Below are positions 5,092-6,543 of a stretch of 6,543 bases of DNA, one piece after another; within the stretch, counting starts at the first letter, position 1; each line of letters opens with the position of its first letter. Location of the stretch: contig JAGGZG010000207.1 of the NCBI GenBank assembly GCA_021162125.1, positions 1 to 6,543 on the forward strand, given 5' to 3'. The stretch comes from Anaerolineae bacterium. GTDB taxonomy: Bacteria; Chloroflexota; Anaerolineae; JACIWR01. The notes below the pieces were generated by a model. It was not told the DNA's origin, searched no databases, and saw only the letters and a program-made list of their open reading frames with translations. Made by a program: the position numbers and the translations under genes.

Positions 5092-5853
5092 ATGAGCGAG
5101 GAGGCGAGCGCGCCACTTAACGCTCCGGTCCTGGTGGCGGTGATCAACAACCTGCGCGATTTCGAGATGGCCCGCGATCAGGGGTGGTATCGCATCCCGG
5201 TGAATCGCGCCCCGCGCCGCCTGGGTGCGGATTACCTGGCCTTCTATCAGACCAAAGTCTTCGGTGCGGAGGGCTGGGCGGTGAACTATTACGCGCCAGT
5301 GTTGCGCGTGCGCCTGGCCCGCCGCCGTGACCTTCTCCCCGCCGAGGCCGACCATCCCCGCGCCGCCGACGAGTACTACAAAATCGAGATTGGTCCCCTG
5401 CAACGCCTGCCCCGCCCCATTCCCAGCCGCCGTCTGCGGCGGATCACCTTCATCCACACGACGCTCCGGCGATTGCTCAGCGCCGAGGAGATCAACGACC
5501 TATGGCTGGGCAGCGAGGAGGAAGAACGGCTGTGGACTACCTTCCGTGAAAATGGGATCGCCGCCGAGCGGCGGTGGGGTCTGCGCGAGGACGACGACGA
5601 GAGCTACGTCGTTGACTTCGCTCTGTTCTGCCGCGAGGGACGAGTGGCCGTGCTCTGCGAGAGGGTGGGATGGCCGACGGGCGTCGTCCTTCGCGAACGC
5701 CCTCCCCTGGACTACGACCTGAGCGCCGCCGGGTGGACGGTGCTGCGCTTCACCGCCCGCCAGATAGCTCGCTCGCTGCCGGACTGCCTGGCCGCTATCC
5801 AGCGGGCCATCGCTGGACGAGGTGGGCTGGCCCCACTACCGTCGTCGGGCTAA
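5092..5853 (+). CDS. Uncharacterised protein with DUF559/Vsr-like C-terminal domain
   Basis: A 253-residue soluble protein with two parts. Residues about 12-125 (LVAVINNLRDFEMARDQGWY, YLAFYQTKVFG, WAVNYYAPVL, YYKIEIGPLQRL) form a beta-rich unit I cannot name with certainty. Residues about 143-240 look like the PD-(D/E)XK fold seen in DUF559 and Vsr-like proteins: YVVDFALFC (D175), the strand VAVLCE (185-190) and LSAAGWTVLRFT (210-221), a very typical ending. The usual acidic pair after the second strand (ExDG) is not clear: the sequence reads LCERVG, so the nuclease site may be degenerate. ATG at 5092 follows AAGGGG (5075-5080). It probably shares a transcript with the phosphodiesterase. Nucleic acid binding is an inference; a defence or repair role is possible but unproven. 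Confidence 0.8.
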   Translation: MSEEASAPLNAPVLVAVINNLRDFEMARDQGWYRIPVNRAPRRLGADYLAFYQTKVFGAEGWAVNYYAPVLRVRLARRRDLLPAEADHPRAADEYYKIEIGPLQRLPRPIPSRRLRRITFIHTTLRRLLSAEEINDLWLGSEEEERLWTTFRENGIAAERRWGLREDDDESYVVDFALFCREGRVAVLCERVGWPTGVVLRERPPLDYDLSAAGWTVLRFTARQIARSLPDCLAAIQRAIAGRGGLAPLPSSG

Positions 5854-5862
5854 CTTGCGTCG

Positions 5863-5960
5863 GGTGACCGGCACTTCTATACTCGAACTCTGGTAACATC
5901 AGTTGCCGTGATATTCTTGAAGTAGCCAATTTCAGGCTAACTTGGTAAGTGCCGGTCACC
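5863..5960. repeat. 98-bp inverted-repeat element between convergent genes
   Basis: GGTGACCGGCACTT (5863-5876) is the exact reverse complement of 5947-5960. The 70-bp interior is more AT-rich than the flanks and contains two further hairpins: GGTAAC with GTTGCC (5892-5897 with 5902-5907, one wobble) and TAGCC with GGCTA (5923-5927 with 5935-5939). The outer stem starts 9 bases after one stop codon and ends one base before the other. No flanking target duplication is visible. It could be a MITE-like or REP-doublet element, a bidirectional terminator, or a small folded RNA. Confidence 0.75.
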
Positions 5961-5961
5961 T

Positions 5962-6543
5962 TCACCGCCCAATTTCCAGTATCTCGACTGTGCCCCACTC
6001 GGCGTCCATCAACATCATGCGATTGCGCAGGAGCTGTCCCCGGCCCAGCAGGATTTTCATCACCTCTTGCACCTGCCAGGCGGCGACCATCATCGGCGTG
6101 GCTGCCGGACAGCCGAGCTCGACCTCGATGCCCTGGGCGGGCACCTCGCCGTCGCCATACATGGCGTGCAGGCCCGCGTCCCCCGGCAGGATGGTCATCA
6201 CCTGGCCTACGTACCCGGCGATTGCCCCGTGAATCAGGGGAATGCCCAACCGCTGTGCCCCATCCTGCAACATCAATCGCGCCGGCAGGCGGTCTAACGC
6301 ATCCACCACCACGTCCGCCCCGCCGAGGAGTTCTTCCACGTTCTGTGGCGTGAGGTGGACCGCGTGGGCCACGACTTCGACCGCGGCATTGATGGCTGCC
6401 ACCCGCGCCCGCGCCACCTCCGCCTTCGACCGGGTCAGGGCTGCCTCTTCGCTGAGGAGCTGGCGGTTGAGATTGTGATCCACGAAAGTGTCGCCATCCA
6501 CGGCGATGATCCGCCCCACCCCCATGCGGGCCAGCCCCTCAAC
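5962..6543 (-). CDS. HesA/MoeB/ThiF-family E1-like enzyme, partial (start lies beyond the window)
   Basis: The last 193 residues of an adenylyltransferase that activates the C-terminus of a ubiquitin-like sulfur carrier (ThiS/MoaD type) using ATP. Coding continues in frame to 6543 upstream of the internal ATG at 6525, reading LARMGVGRIIAVDGD, the typical end of the first helix and second strand, so the glycine-rich nucleotide loop is outside. Seen: VDGD and HNLNRQ (ATP and magnesium contacts), VVVDALDRLPARL, IHGAIAGYVGQV and LGCPAATPMMVAAWQVQEVMKILLG. The zinc-binding CxxC pairs of MoeB and ThiF are absent and only one cysteine is present in this part, matching the shorter HesA-like forms. 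The carrier partner is not in the window, so thiamin, molybdopterin or other sulfur transfer cannot be chosen. Confidence 0.9.
   Translation of the reverse strand, partial: VEGLARMGVGRIIAVDGDTFVDHNLNRQLLSEEAALTRSKAEVARARVAAINAAVEVVAHAVHLTPQNVEELLGGADVVVDALDRLPARLMLQDGAQRLGIPLIHGAIAGYVGQVMTILPGDAGLHAMYGDGEVPAQGIEVELGCPAATPMMVAAWQVQEVMKILLGRGQLLRNRMMLMDAEWGTVEILEIGR

Noticed and set aside
4459..5457. Long minus-strand open frame of 332 codons (and another at 3739-4413)
   Set aside because: Both lie opposite genes with clear catalytic motifs and good ribosome sites; long antisense frames are common in GC-rich coding DNA.

Overview
The window looks like chromosome from a GC-rich bacterium, most likely a member of the Chloroflexota (Anaerolineae-like). 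That guess rests on the overall flavour of the proteins: a metallophosphoesterase overlapping a ParB-like/DUF4032-type protein, a LOG-like protein, a phosphodiesterase of the alkaline phosphatase superfamily and a short HesA/ThiF-type E1 enzyme. No rRNA or other marker gene is present, so the assignment is an inference.

Layout. Positions 1-509 hold no convincing gene. They contain a palindrome-rich repeat zone (about 30-169), a very good sigma70-type promoter (237-265) and a roughly 240-nt leader that folds into several hairpins, including a terminator-like stem followed by TTT (408-444). From there six genes run on the plus strand: a metallophosphoesterase with an altered first metal motif (510-1157), overlapping by 8 bases a ParB-like/DUF4032-type protein (1150-2160); a REP-associated tyrosine transposase (RAYT, 2383-2988) bracketed by two hairpin repeats, with a third copy of the same hairpin inside its own reading frame; a LOG/TIGR00725-like protein (3085-3645); a type I phosphodiesterase/nucleotide pyrophosphatase-like enzyme with all its metal ligands (3766-5076); and, 15 nt later, a two-part protein with a DUF559/Vsr-like C-terminus whose nuclease site looks degenerate (5092-5853). 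A convergent minus-strand HesA/MoeB/ThiF-family gene (5962-6543) is cut by the window end. A 98-bp element with perfect 14-bp inverted ends fills the space between the two convergent stop codons.

How the parts relate. The metallophosphoesterase and the ParB-like protein are probably translationally coupled and driven by the leader promoter. The RAYT unit sits between this pair and the LOG gene and looks like a later insertion. The phosphodiesterase and the nuclease-like protein probably share a transcript. No coherent pathway joins all genes, and I see no defence or biosynthetic cluster that the sequence would prove. The most unusual signals are the REP hairpin domesticated as coding sequence within its own transposase, the structured leader RNA, and the inverted-repeat element between the convergent genes.
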